A stretch of DNA of 64,000 nucleotides, taken from positions 496,001 to 560,000 of the forward strand of contig JAXLRH010000001.1 in NCBI GenBank assembly GCA_046331245.1, written 5' to 3'. This document shows positions 16,485-24,986 of this stretch, one piece after another. The notes below the pieces were generated by a model, which was not told the origin of the DNA, did no database searches, and saw nothing but the letters and a program-made list of their open reading frames with translations. Position numbers and translations under genes: made by a program. Numbering within the stretch: the stretch's first letter is position 1; every line of letters begins with the position of its first letter. This stretch comes from SSF14 sp046331245. GTDB lineage: Bacteria; Actinomycetota; Acidimicrobiia; Acidimicrobiales; Microtrichaceae.

Positions 16485-17065
16485 GCGCCCTCCGCGCCCG
16501 CACCCGCTGCGTCGGGCCGGTGGTCACACGGTACCGACGACGCTTCGGCGTGCATCGCGCGCAGCCGGCGATTCGCCGGCACCCGCCACATGAACGTCGA
16601 CATCACGTTGACGGCCGACAGGACGGCGATGCTCCAACCACCCGTCCCGAGCGCGGCGAACGCGGCGAACCCGGGAACGGCCGACGCGCCGCTGTTGCCG
16701 GCCCAGCTGGCGAACCATCCGATCCAGAACGGCCGGCCGCGCAGTGCGCGTCGGAGCGCCTGGTCCCCGGTCGACCCGGTCGCGGTGAGCGAGCGGAGGG
16801 TCCGCAGCGTGGTGATCGGATGCCATCCGACCAGCCGGCCGACGTGGCCGCCGACGCTGAGCGCGACCACGGACAACCCGCCCAGCCAGAGCACCGTGGA
16901 CGCGGCGAACGCCCAGCCGTACGGGATCAGCCGTGGGGAGTCGACGGCGACCACCAGGTCCTCCCGGCGGATCCACAGCCAGATCAACGTGACGGCGAAC
17001 AGCAGCCAGTAGGTCGCGCGCCAGGCCTGCCGGCGGCGCGATCTCGGGGGGCTCCCGGTCGTCAC
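16481..17065 (-). CDS. Small polytopic membrane protein, unknown
   Basis: 194-aa protein with about five hydrophobic segments, including WLLFAVTLIWLW, a YGWAFAASTVLWLGGL helix, and a C-terminal pair around WFASWAGNSGASAVPGF. No family recognised. The GTG at 17065 overlaps the stop of the RCC1 gene (GTGA), and its own stop overlaps the start of the 419-aa membrane protein gene, so three membrane or surface proteins are made as one unit. This protein may help insert or anchor its partners; that is inference. Confidence 0.65.
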   Translation of the reverse strand: MTTGSPPRSRRRQAWRATYWLLFAVTLIWLWIRREDLVVAVDSPRLIPYGWAFAASTVLWLGGLSVVALSVGGHVGRLVGWHPITTLRTLRSLTATGSTGDQALRRALRGRPFWIGWFASWAGNSGASAVPGFAAFAALGTGGWSIAVLSAVNVMSTFMWRVPANRRLRAMHAEASSVPCDHRPDAAGAGAEGA

Positions 17066-18114
17066 CGGACCCCGATCGCCGGACGTGCGCCCGTCGCGTC
17101 GTCCCAGCAGCGAAGGACGCCGTCGGCCACCGCGCAGGCCTGGACACCGTCCACCGAGATGCCGGTCACGCGAGCGAGGCCCGGCACGGTCGTGATCCCG
17201 GGCGTTCCGTCCCCCGACGGGTGTCGCCAGCACCCCACCGTCCCGGCGGACGACACCGCGCACGCGAGCTCGTCGCCGACGGACACGGCGACGGCTCGAT
17301 CGGGGCCGAACCGGAGCGTCGACGCCGCGCGTGCCCGGCCGCCGGAGTGCGGCGCCTTCGGGCCGTCGGTGTCGAGTGCCCAGCAGCGGACGGCGCCGTC
17401 TGCGACGACGGCGCATGCGGACTGCGTCCCGACGCCGACGGCCGACGCATCCTCGACGCCGGCGACCCGAACGGGACGGCTGCCGAGGGAGGCGCCCCAG
17501 CAGTCCACCGCTCCGCTCTCGAGGACGGCGCACGTGGCGAGGCCACCGGCGTCGATGGCGGTGGCGGGGCCGATGTCGACCCTGGTCGGCACCGGACGGT
17601 CGGTCCTCGACCCGTCCCCGAGCTGTCCGAACGCGTTGCTCCCCCAGCAGGTCACGGTGCCACCGGACGCCAGCGCGCAGGCGTGTGCCCGGCCAGCGGT
17701 GATCGCCTGCGTCTCGCCGAGGTCGATCACGCGAACCGGTCTCACCCGGGCATTGCCCGCCGTCCCGTCGCCGAGTTGGCCCGTCGAGTTGAATCCCCAG
17801 CACGCCACGCCACGGTCGCCGTCGATCGCGCACGAGAAGTCGTCACCACTCGCGAGTCCGCGTGCTCCGGCGACGTCGGTGACGGGCGGCGACGCGGCCG
17901 CACGGTCGGTCACCCCGTTCCCCCGCTGTCCGAACGAGCTCGCGCCCCAGCAACGGACGCGACCGCCGTCGACGATCGCACAGGCGTGGCGGTTGCCCAC
18001 CGCGACCGACTCCGCAGCCCGGATGCGGACGGGTGAGTCGCCGAGCGAGGTGAGACCCCAGCAGACCCACGCCACGCCTGCGCCGACCCCGAGTAGCCGA
18101 ATGATGTGTCTCAC
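17062..18114 (-). CDS. Membrane-anchored RCC1-repeat propeller
   Basis: 350-aa protein: an N-terminal membrane segment (residues 4-20) followed by seven RCC1-type blades. Each blade has the pattern G-x-x-x-x-C-A-x-x-x-G-x-x-x-C-W, giving two cysteines per blade spaced 9-11 apart, for example HACAI...RCWG and FSCAI...ACWG. The paired Cys suggest one disulfide per blade in an extracytoplasmic propeller. RCC1 domains are protein-binding or enzyme-inhibiting scaffolds; no partner is evident. The GTG at 18114 is chosen because GGAGGG lies 8 nt upstream; a longer reading to 18327 is not supported. It heads a three-gene coupled unit and is divergent from a PhyH gene. Confidence 0.88.
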   Translation of the reverse strand: MRHIIRLLGVGAGVAWVCWGLTSLGDSPVRIRAAESVAVGNRHACAIVDGGRVRCWGASSFGQRGNGVTDRAAASPPVTDVAGARGLASGDDFSCAIDGDRGVACWGFNSTGQLGDGTAGNARVRPVRVIDLGETQAITAGRAHACALASGGTVTCWGSNAFGQLGDGSRTDRPVPTRVDIGPATAIDAGGLATCAVLESGAVDCWGASLGSRPVRVAGVEDASAVGVGTQSACAVVADGAVRCWALDTDGPKAPHSGGRARAASTLRFGPDRAVAVSVGDELACAVSSAGTVGCWRHPSGDGTPGITTVPGLARVTGISVDGVQACAVADGVLRCWDDATGARPAIGVR

Positions 18115-18202
18115 CTGACGTGCCCTCCGCCGACGTCGTTCAGGGTACGGCAGTCGTCCCGCCGTTCCGCAACCGCCGAAGGAACGCAGGGCCGATCGCC
18201 GG

Positions 18203-18208
18203 TACCAT
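18203..18208 (+). promoter_or_regulatory. Leaderless -10 box for PhyH gene
   Basis: TACCAT, 6 nt before GTG 18215, in the 100-bp divergent gap with the RCC1 gene. Confidence 0.5.
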
Positions 18209-18214
18209 GGCCAG

Positions 18215-19075
18215 GTGATCGCGCCGACGTTCCTCGATGCCCGGCTCGACGCCGAGCTCGACGCGAACGGGTTCGTCGTCGTCGACTGGTTCACGCCCGA
18301 CGAGATCGCCCGGCTGCGTCGCGACATCGTCGAGCACTATCCCGACACCCGGGGGTTCGCGACCTCGGTCGAGATGACCGACGGCCCGTACCGGGCCGGC
18401 GTCCACGAGTTCCTGCACCGGGCGTTCCGGCCGACGGCCGATCGCCTCTTCGTCGACCATCAAATGAACCTCACCGCGGTGGCCATCAAGTGGCCCGGCG
18501 ACGCGGGCGTCAAGCCGTTGCACCAGGACTGGACCCTTTGCGACGAGACGCAGTTCCGCTCGGTCAACGTGTGGGCCCCGCTCGTCGACTGCTCCGAGGT
18601 GAACGGCACGCTCTACGTGCTCCCCGGGAGTCACCGGGTCCTCGATCGGATCCGTCCGGCTCCCCGCTTCCCGACCGGGTACGAGGATCCGATCGAGCAG
18701 CTCGACCTCACCGACCTCCAGGAGGTCCGGGTGGCGGCGGGGCAGGCCATCGTCATGGACCTCGCGATCATCCACGGCTCGCCGGCGAACCGGACCGACG
18801 ATCCGCGGGTCGTGGTGGCGGCCAACTTCCTCCCGCGTCGTTCGCCGATCTCCTACTACTACTGCGATCTCGACGACGACGTGCAGCACTACGACGTCGA
18901 CGACATCACGTTCTTCCAGCGGTTCGACTTCCGAGCGCCTCCGCGGGATCTGGTCAGCCACGGCTCCGTGCCGTTCGCGCCGCCGAGCTACTCGTCCGCG
19001 CAGATCCGCTCGTCCAGCGAGGCGAGCGCGCGGCGGGCGCCGGCCCGGCGAACGGCGGGAGGAGCCACGGGATGA
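18215..19075 (+). CDS. Phytanoyl-CoA dioxygenase (PhyH) family protein
   Basis: 286-aa Fe(II)/2OG dioxygenase. The metal triad is complete: H103-Q-D105 in PLHQDW and H187 in IIHGSPAN, with R198 as 2OG-binding candidate. The core VNGTLYVLPGSHR block is typical of PhyH enzymes acting on small molecules. The stop overlaps the start of a B12-radical-SAM gene (ATGA), and another PhyH gene follows that one, so the three enzymes probably tailor one substrate. GTG 18215 is supported by a -10 box 6 nt upstream. Confidence 0.9.
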   Translation: MIAPTFLDARLDAELDANGFVVVDWFTPDEIARLRRDIVEHYPDTRGFATSVEMTDGPYRAGVHEFLHRAFRPTADRLFVDHQMNLTAVAIKWPGDAGVKPLHQDWTLCDETQFRSVNVWAPLVDCSEVNGTLYVLPGSHRVLDRIRPAPRFPTGYEDPIEQLDLTDLQEVRVAAGQAIVMDLAIIHGSPANRTDDPRVVVAANFLPRRSPISYYYCDLDDDVQHYDVDDITFFQRFDFRAPPRDLVSHGSVPFAPPSYSSAQIRSSSEASARRAPARRTAGGATG

Positions 19076-20754
19076 AGGTCACGTTCGTCGCCCTGGGCCA
19101 GGAGCAGCTCGCCGTCTCGCTGCTCTCCTCGGTGCTCCAGCGCGAGGGCCACGAGACATCGCTCGTGTACAACCCCGCCCTCTTCGACGACCGGTACTAC
19201 CTCGACGTCCCGCTGCTCGGGCGATTCTTCGACCGCTTCGACCGCGTGATCGACGAGATCGTCGCCGAGGCCCCCGACCTCCTCGCGTTCAGCGTCATCA
19301 CGCCGACCTACCAGTGGTTCGTCGCCGTCGCGAACGCGGTGAAGGCGCGGATGGACGTGCCGGTGATCTTCGGGGGCGTGCATCCCTCGGCGGTGCCCGA
19401 GGTCTGTCTCGAGAACGACTGCGTCGACTACGTCTGCGTCGGGGAGGGCGAGGAGGCGCTGGTGCGTCTGTGCGAGGTGCTCCCGCCCGCAGGGGAGCGC
19501 CCCGCCACCCCGATCGCGAACCTCGCCTGGATGGATCGCGGCACGCTCGTGCGCGGTCCGTCCGCCCCGTTCCTCGCCGACCTCGACTCCTTGCCCTACT
19601 GGGACAAGGCAATGTGGGCCGACCACGTCCGGATCGCCGACAACTGGGTCACCATGTCGTCCCGAGGGTGCCCGTACCGGTGCACCTTCTGCTTCAACAA
19701 CTTCTTCGCCAAGATCCCGGGCAAGGGCAACAGCCGTGGCTACCTGCGGCAGCGCTCGATCGGGCACATGATGGGCGAGCTCGTCGAGGCGAAGGCCACC
19801 TTCGACATCAAGCGCGTCGAGTTCGACGACGACATCTTCACGACCAAGAAGCAGTGGATCCACGACTTCCTGATCGAGTACCGGCGTGAGATCGACGTGC
19901 CGTTCATCTGCCTCGTGCACCCCCGCTACATCGACCGTGACATGGCCCGATGGCTCAAGGACGCCGGCTGTCTGTCGGTGCAGATGGGCGTGCAGTCGGC
20001 CGACGAGGAGTACAAGCGCCACGAGCTGCTCCGCATGGAGAACGACGCGCACCTCCGGGACTCGCTCGCGTCGCTGAAGAGCGCGAACCTCGACGCCAAG
20101 CTCGACCACATGCTCGGGCTTCCCGGCGAGCCGCTCGAAGCGCAGGAGCTGGCGCTCGAGCTGTACAAGGAGTTCCCGCCGCGCCGCATCAGCACGTTCT
20201 GGCTCACCCATCTCCCCGGCGTGGAGCTCACGAAGCAGGCCGTGGCCCGCGGCGACCTCACCGAGGAGGACTACGCCTCGATCAACCGGGGCGAGAGCGG
20301 CCGGTTCCACACCCGGAGCTTCATCCACGCCAGCGACCAGAAGATCTACCGTCGGTACGAGCTGCTGTACCGCCTGATCCCGCTGCTGCCGACGCCGTTG
20401 CGGGTGCGTGCCGAGGTCAAGTACATCCCCGACCTGCCGGCGCCGGTCGCCGACGTCGTCGGCATGGTGCTCGAAGGCGTCAGCAGCGTGCTCCAGCGCG
20501 ACACCGAGGCGCCCATCTACCTCCGCTACTACCGGCACCAGCTCCGGCGTCAGCTGCCCGAGATCCTGCGCGACATCGTCGCCCGGCGCCGGCCGATCCT
20601 GGGTCCACCGCCGCGCCCCGATGCCGCTCGCCCGACGGTGCACACGGCGTCGCCCACCGCCGCGGCCGTCGACCTCACGGCCGAGCCGACGGTCGAGGAG
20701 TGGCAGCCGGTCGAGCTCGTCCCCCGGCGATCGGCGCCGCCCACGACGGTCTGA
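19072..20754 (+). CDS. B12-binding-domain radical SAM enzyme (copy A)
   Basis: 560-aa protein. An N-terminal Rossmann-like B12-binding domain (1-140; GGVHPSAVPE at 101-110) is followed by a radical SAM core whose 4Fe-4S cysteines are C200, C204 and C207 in RGCPYRCTFC. The class includes methyltransferases at unactivated carbons or phosphorus and ring-forming enzymes such as BchE. A DxHxxG cobalamin-ligand motif is not obvious. The C-terminal ~70 residues are Pro/Ala-rich and probably disordered. It is closely similar along its length to the protein at 24851-26521, with the Cys triad at the same residue numbers. It is flanked by two PhyH dioxygenase genes. Confidence 0.92.
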   Translation: MKVTFVALGQEQLAVSLLSSVLQREGHETSLVYNPALFDDRYYLDVPLLGRFFDRFDRVIDEIVAEAPDLLAFSVITPTYQWFVAVANAVKARMDVPVIFGGVHPSAVPEVCLENDCVDYVCVGEGEEALVRLCEVLPPAGERPATPIANLAWMDRGTLVRGPSAPFLADLDSLPYWDKAMWADHVRIADNWVTMSSRGCPYRCTFCFNNFFAKIPGKGNSRGYLRQRSIGHMMGELVEAKATFDIKRVEFDDDIFTTKKQWIHDFLIEYRREIDVPFICLVHPRYIDRDMARWLKDAGCLSVQMGVQSADEEYKRHELLRMENDAHLRDSLASLKSANLDAKLDHMLGLPGEPLEAQELALELYKEFPPRRISTFWLTHLPGVELTKQAVARGDLTEEDYASINRGESGRFHTRSFIHASDQKIYRRYELLYRLIPLLPTPLRVRAEVKYIPDLPAPVADVVGMVLEGVSSVLQRDTEAPIYLRYYRHQLRRQLPEILRDIVARRRPILGPPPRPDAARPTVHTASPTAAAVDLTAEPTVEEWQPVELVPRRSAPPTTV

Positions 20755-20762
20755 CCGGACCG

Positions 20763-21521
20763 ATGCAGCCGGAGGAGGTTCGACGCCTCGCGACGGACGG
20801 GTACGTGGTCGTCCCGTTCCTCGATCCCGCCGAGCTCCGAGCGGCGCGCCAGGTGCGCGACGACCTCGGGCCGGCCCCCGGCGACGAGCGGTCGGGGTTC
20901 CACAGCGACGCCTGGTCGAGCGACGTGGGCTACAAGCGACGGGTGGCGGCCGACCTCGGGCGCATCCTCGGTCCGGCGATCCGGCGCACGGTGCCGGGTC
21001 ACTCGGTGCTCGGGATCGCCCATCTCGTGAAGTGGCCGGGCGCCGACGGTGGCGTCGAGGCCCATCGTGATCCGACCTTCGTCGACGAGCGGGTGCACCG
21101 GTCGCTGACGATCTGGTGTCCGCTCGACGACCTCTCCGACGCGATGGGCACGCTGCGCGTCGTCCCGGGCAGCCACCTCACCGCCGAGCCCGTCCGCTGC
21201 CACGACGGCGCGGACAACCTGGTGCCCGTCGCGACGATCGAGCAGGTGGAGATCGCGCTCGACCTGCGCGCCGGCGAGGCGGTCGTGTTCGACCACGCGC
21301 TGATTCACCGTTCGGCAGCCAACGACACGTCCGCGGAGCGCACCGCCATCGCCGTGCTCCTCACACCCGACGGCGCCGAGGCCCGGTACGTCCTGCCGAC
21401 GGAGGACGGGGTCGCGGTCATCGCGATCGACCCGGACTTCTTCCTCGACAACCGGTTGAGCCGGCTGGACATCCCCATGCTGCTGCGACGTCACCGCCGG
21501 ATCGTCGATCGTCCCGCCTGA
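20763..21521 (+). CDS. Phytanoyl-CoA dioxygenase (PhyH) family protein
   Basis: 252-aa Fe(II)/2OG dioxygenase with complete ligands H101-R-D103 in EAHRDP and H182 in ALIHRSAAN, plus R193. It is shorter than the PhyH protein at 18215 and only distantly similar, so this is probably not a tandem duplicate. It begins 8 nt after the radical SAM stop without a visible ribosome site, suggesting translation by coupling. A role in tailoring the radical SAM product is inferred from position only. Confidence 0.88.
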   Translation: MQPEEVRRLATDGYVVVPFLDPAELRAARQVRDDLGPAPGDERSGFHSDAWSSDVGYKRRVAADLGRILGPAIRRTVPGHSVLGIAHLVKWPGADGGVEAHRDPTFVDERVHRSLTIWCPLDDLSDAMGTLRVVPGSHLTAEPVRCHDGADNLVPVATIEQVEIALDLRAGEAVVFDHALIHRSAANDTSAERTAIAVLLTPDGAEARYVLPTEDGVAVIAIDPDFFLDNRLSRLDIPMLLRRHRRIVDRPA

Positions 21522-21551
21522 CCGCCCGGGCGGAAACTTCGTTCATGGTGG

Positions 21552-21557
21552 TAATAT
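21552..21557 (+). promoter_or_regulatory. Leaderless -10 box for SGNH hydrolase
   Basis: TAATAT, 6 nt before ATG 21564, in a short AT-rich patch that stands out locally. Confidence 0.55.
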
Positions 21558-21563
21558 TCATCG

Positions 21564-22667
21564 ATGGTTCGGGGGGGCCGCGGTCGCGGGGGAAGCGCTC
21601 GATCGCTGGCGCTCACGCTCAGCATCGGCATGATCGTCGGCGCAGCGGTCGTCTGGATCGCCACGCCGTCGGAGACGACGTCGGTCACCGGCGCCTCGTG
21701 GCGGCCCGAACGGGGGACGGGGCAGCGGTTCAGTCCTGCGGAGCGGGCCGTCGTGCTGCAGTACGCCTTCGCGGACGAACCCTGGGCGAAGCGGGTGCTC
21801 GAGCAGCGCGACCGGGTGAAGTCCCAGCTCGATCCGGTCCTCGGCTGGAGCTACGTCGATCACACGGGTGATCTGGTCGCGGTGCGCGACGGCCGGCGTG
21901 CCAGCTACGAGCCGAAGGATCCCCAGCTGACGGTGTGGTTCTTCGGGGGCTCGACGATGTACGGCGGTTCGCAGCGGAACGAGTACACGATCCCGTCGAT
22001 GGTCGCGAAGCTCGCCGAACACGACGGCATCCGGATTCGTCCCGTGAACTTCGGGGTGGAGGGCTACAACTCGTACCAGGAGGCCCTGTCCTTCGCCCGG
22101 GCGCTCTCCCTCGGACCCCCTCCCGACCTCGTCGTGTTCTACGACGGTGCGAACGAGGTGGCGACCGCCATCGAGCGTGTCAGCGTGGGGTTCCTCGACC
22201 CGAAGTTCCCCTACTTCGTCGCCGTGGGCCCCGAACGCGGGAAGCGCGGTGAGTCCGCCGAGACCGCCAAGTGGACCAGCGAGCAACGGAACAAGCGGAC
22301 GGTGGAGCTCGGGGCCGCCCAGTACCGCCAGGCGGCGGCGATGTCCGACGACCTGGCGCGGGGGGCCCGCGTCGGGGTGGTGAGGTACTGGCAGCCGTCG
22401 CTCGTCACGACGCCGGTCAGGCCGTTCTCGGAGGCGCTGTACGCGCGCATCGGTGCCGACGAGTCGACCGTGAGCCAGATCCGTTCCCTGTACGACGGCA
22501 TCCGCCACGACTCCGGGGTCGACTCGGTCGACCTCCGCGATGCGCTCGTGGGTGTCGACCATCCGACCTTCTTCGACTGGGAGCACACCAACGAGCTCGG
22601 CGCCGCCGCCGTCGCGTCGGCGATGTATCGGGACCTGTCGGGCCGGTTGCGCGATCTCGTCCGATAG
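21564..22667 (+). CDS. Membrane-anchored SGNH/GDSL-type hydrolase
   Basis: 367-aa protein with one N-terminal transmembrane anchor (about 14-33) and an extracytoplasmic SGNH domain. The nucleophile candidate is S130 in FFGGSTMYG, the oxyanion Asn lies in the NFGVEGYNSYQE and GANE blocks, and the last block DWEHTN gives D338/H341. All elements of the catalytic set are therefore present, unlike the paralogue at the window start. Such proteins add or remove acyl groups on surface glycans. The start is supported by a TAATAT box 6 nt upstream. A membrane protein gene follows after 133 bp. Confidence 0.85.
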   Translation: MVRGGRGRGGSARSLALTLSIGMIVGAAVVWIATPSETTSVTGASWRPERGTGQRFSPAERAVVLQYAFADEPWAKRVLEQRDRVKSQLDPVLGWSYVDHTGDLVAVRDGRRASYEPKDPQLTVWFFGGSTMYGGSQRNEYTIPSMVAKLAEHDGIRIRPVNFGVEGYNSYQEALSFARALSLGPPPDLVVFYDGANEVATAIERVSVGFLDPKFPYFVAVGPERGKRGESAETAKWTSEQRNKRTVELGAAQYRQAAAMSDDLARGARVGVVRYWQPSLVTTPVRPFSEALYARIGADESTVSQIRSLYDGIRHDSGVDSVDLRDALVGVDHPTFFDWEHTNELGAAAVASAMYRDLSGRLRDLVR

Positions 22668-22800
22668 TTCGCCGACGGCGTCGTCACCCCGACCCGGCTG
22701 GGTTTCGCCGCGATCGTGCCGATAGGGTCACGCCGGAGGCGTCCTTCGGCATTCGCAGGCGTGCACGCGCCGGAAAGGGACCGGTAGTGCCGGCGACACC

Positions 22801-24117
22801 ATGACCGACACCACGACCGGGGCTCTGGCGGGGGAGCGCGTCGCCGCGCGTGGATCCGATCGGCGATGGATCGTCGTCGTGGCGGCCCTGCACGCGCTCG
22901 TGTTCGGGCCGGTCGCCTTCCACGCGCTGTTCCGTCCGGGGCTGGTCTTCCCCAACCTGTGGCTCTGGCACGCGGCCCGCATCCCCGACACCTTCCGCAC
23001 CCCGCTGACCCCGGTGCAGCCTCACTTCGGCTGGCACCTGTTCGCGAAGGCCATCGACGTCCTGTTGCCCGGCACCGATCCGCGCATCGCGGGCACGGCC
23101 ACGTCGATCCTCGCGTCGGCCGGCTTCGGTGTCGCCCTGTACGTCGTGTTCCGTCGCACCGACGACGGCCGCGTCCTGCTGCGGCCGGCCGCCGCGGTGG
23201 GCGCCGGTCTGGCCCTCGCCCTGATGGAGAGCCCGGCTGCGCTGCAGGGCTTCCAGGCGCTGGCGAGCCCGACCACCCGCTTCGTGCCGCTCTACTACTC
23301 GTTCGTCCCGACGACGTTGGCCGCGATGGGCCTCAACGTGGCGATGGTCTGGCTGACCGGCCTGCTGGTGGACGGTCGGCTGGGGTCGCGGGCGCGGCGC
23401 TTCCTTCCGCTGCTCGTCGTCGCCACCGCCATCGCGAAGCCGAACCTCGTGCCGGCCATCGCGCTCGTCGCGCCGGCGCTGGCGTGGGTGGCCGCTCGCC
23501 GCGGCGAGGGAGGTCCGCGGCAGCGGGTCGTCGATGCGCTGCGTCTCGTCACGCTCCCGGCCGCGATCGTGACCGCGTTCCAGTTCTCGATCCTGCGCTG
23601 GTTCAGTCCGGCGTACCTGACGGGCGGGATCGCCATTCGGCCGATGTGGGAGCTGCGCGAGTTCGGCGGGCTCGGCTGGCAGTTCTGGTTGATCTGCCTC
23701 TTCCCGCTGGTGGCGCTCCTGCTCGTGCGGTCGCCGCTGCTCGATGTCTCGGTGCGGGTCTCGCTCGGCCTGTTCCTCGTCGGTCTCGGCGCCTCGGTGA
23801 TCTTCGCTCGTTCGGGCCAGACCCTCTACAAGGGTGCCGACGGGGGCGACATCATCCAGCTGGCCGGCGCCGGCGCGACCGTCCTGCTGATCTTCGCCTG
23901 TCGTCGGGTGCTCATCCTGCGCCGAGAGGGCCGGGTGTCCGCCGCCGTGCTCGCCGTCCTGGCCCTCACCCTCGTCCCGTACCTCGCCGCGGGCGTCATG
24001 ACGTGGCGCTGCCAAGGAGCCGGGGTCGCCTGCTACGAGCGCGAGGTGGCGCCCATCTGGCCACAGCCGGGCTACGACGAGCCCGGCCCGGTGCCGATGC
24101 CGAGGGACGGGTCCTGA
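22801..24117 (+). CDS. Polytopic membrane protein, unknown function
   Basis: 438-aa protein with about ten hydrophobic helices. Its layout and a mid-protein IAKPNLVPA motif parallel the 419-aa protein at 15225-16484 (HAKPSFAVV), so the two appear to be paralogues. A GT-C glycosyltransferase or flippase role is possible, but no diagnostic motif is visible. The stop lies 2 nt before the GTG of a methyltransferase gene. The upstream 133 bp holds a TAGGGT sequence near 22725 that may be its -10 box; no ribosome site is evident. Confidence 0.7.
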   Translation: MTDTTTGALAGERVAARGSDRRWIVVVAALHALVFGPVAFHALFRPGLVFPNLWLWHAARIPDTFRTPLTPVQPHFGWHLFAKAIDVLLPGTDPRIAGTATSILASAGFGVALYVVFRRTDDGRVLLRPAAAVGAGLALALMESPAALQGFQALASPTTRFVPLYYSFVPTTLAAMGLNVAMVWLTGLLVDGRLGSRARRFLPLLVVATAIAKPNLVPAIALVAPALAWVAARRGEGGPRQRVVDALRLVTLPAAIVTAFQFSILRWFSPAYLTGGIAIRPMWELREFGGLGWQFWLICLFPLVALLLVRSPLLDVSVRVSLGLFLVGLGASVIFARSGQTLYKGADGGDIIQLAGAGATVLLIFACRRVLILRREGRVSAAVLAVLALTLVPYLAAGVMTWRCQGAGVACYEREVAPIWPQPGYDEPGPVPMPRDGS

Positions 24118-24119
24118 CC

Positions 24120-24986
24120 GTGGTGGAGCTCGATCAGTACGACCTGATCGCGTCGATCGAAGCCGACCACTGGTGGTATCGCCGCATCCGATGGACCGTC
24201 GTCTCCCTCGTGGGACGACGACGACGGAACGACGGCCGCCCTCTTCGCATCCTCGAGCTGGGCGCCGGCACCGGTGCCGCGAGCTCCGACCTCGAAGGTG
24301 TCGTCGCCGTCGATCGGACCGAGCGCTCGATGGTCTTCCTCCGCGACCGGCCGGTGACGGCGATCCGCGCCGACGCCACGGCGCTCCCGATCCCCGGGGG
24401 GACGTTCGACGTCGTCGTCGCGGTCAACCTCCTCCACTCGGTGGCCGACCCATCGTCGGTGCTGGCCGAGGCGGCGCGGGTCCTCGTGCCCGGCGGGTGC
24501 CTGGTGCTCATCGAGCCGGCCTTCTCCTTCCTGCAGCGAGCCCACGACGAGCGCGTCGACGGTCTGCGCCGGTTTCGCCGGCCGGAGCTCCGTCACCTCG
24601 TGGAGGCCGTGGGCCTCGAGGTGCGCCGCAGCACCTACGCGTTCTCGTTCCTCGTTCCTCCGGCGGCGGCTCAGGGTCTCGCGTATCGCCTGCGTCGTTC
24701 GGTCGAGGAGGTGCCCACCTCGATCAAGCGCCGCCGTCTCGACGGCGTGCTCGGCATGCTGTCGGCCGCCGAGCGCGCGCTGCTCGGTGAGAGGAACGTG
24801 CCGTTCGGGACGTCGGTGGCGCTGCTCGCCGAGCGTGGCCGGGATGCGGGTCAGCGGGGACGGACGCCGAGGGTGACGGCGACCGGCGCGCCGGCGTCCT
24901 CGACCGCGAGCTCGACCTCGAGCCCGGGAGTCGACGTGGGAGCCGGGACGGGGTCGAGGGCCCTGGCCCGACCGACCGCGACGTAG
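24120..24986 (+). CDS. Class I SAM-dependent methyltransferase
   Basis: 288-aa enzyme. Motif I is ILELGAGTG (44-52), an acidic residue follows in VAVDRTE, and a VPGGCLVLIEP block closes the core. The DHWWYRRIRW opening is typical of methyltransferases in polysaccharide and natural-product clusters. GTG 24120 starts 2 nt after the membrane protein stop. The last ~45 residues, Ser/Thr/Gly-rich, are encoded antisense to the end of the radical SAM gene at 24851, so the tail is probably unstructured and may be dispensable. Confidence 0.82.
   Translation: MVELDQYDLIASIEADHWWYRRIRWTVVSLVGRRRRNDGRPLRILELGAGTGAASSDLEGVVAVDRTERSMVFLRDRPVTAIRADATALPIPGGTFDVVVAVNLLHSVADPSSVLAEAARVLVPGGCLVLIEPAFSFLQRAHDERVDGLRRFRRPELRHLVEAVGLEVRRSTYAFSFLVPPAAAQGLAYRLRRSVEEVPTSIKRRRLDGVLGMLSAAERALLGERNVPFGTSVALLAERGRDAGQRGRTPRVTATGAPASSTASSTSSPGVDVGAGTGSRALARPTAT

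Noticed and set aside
18115..18327. 71-residue N-terminal extension of the RCC1 protein
   Set aside because: No ribosome site at 18327, it overlaps the divergent PhyH gene, and GGAGGG supports GTG 18114.
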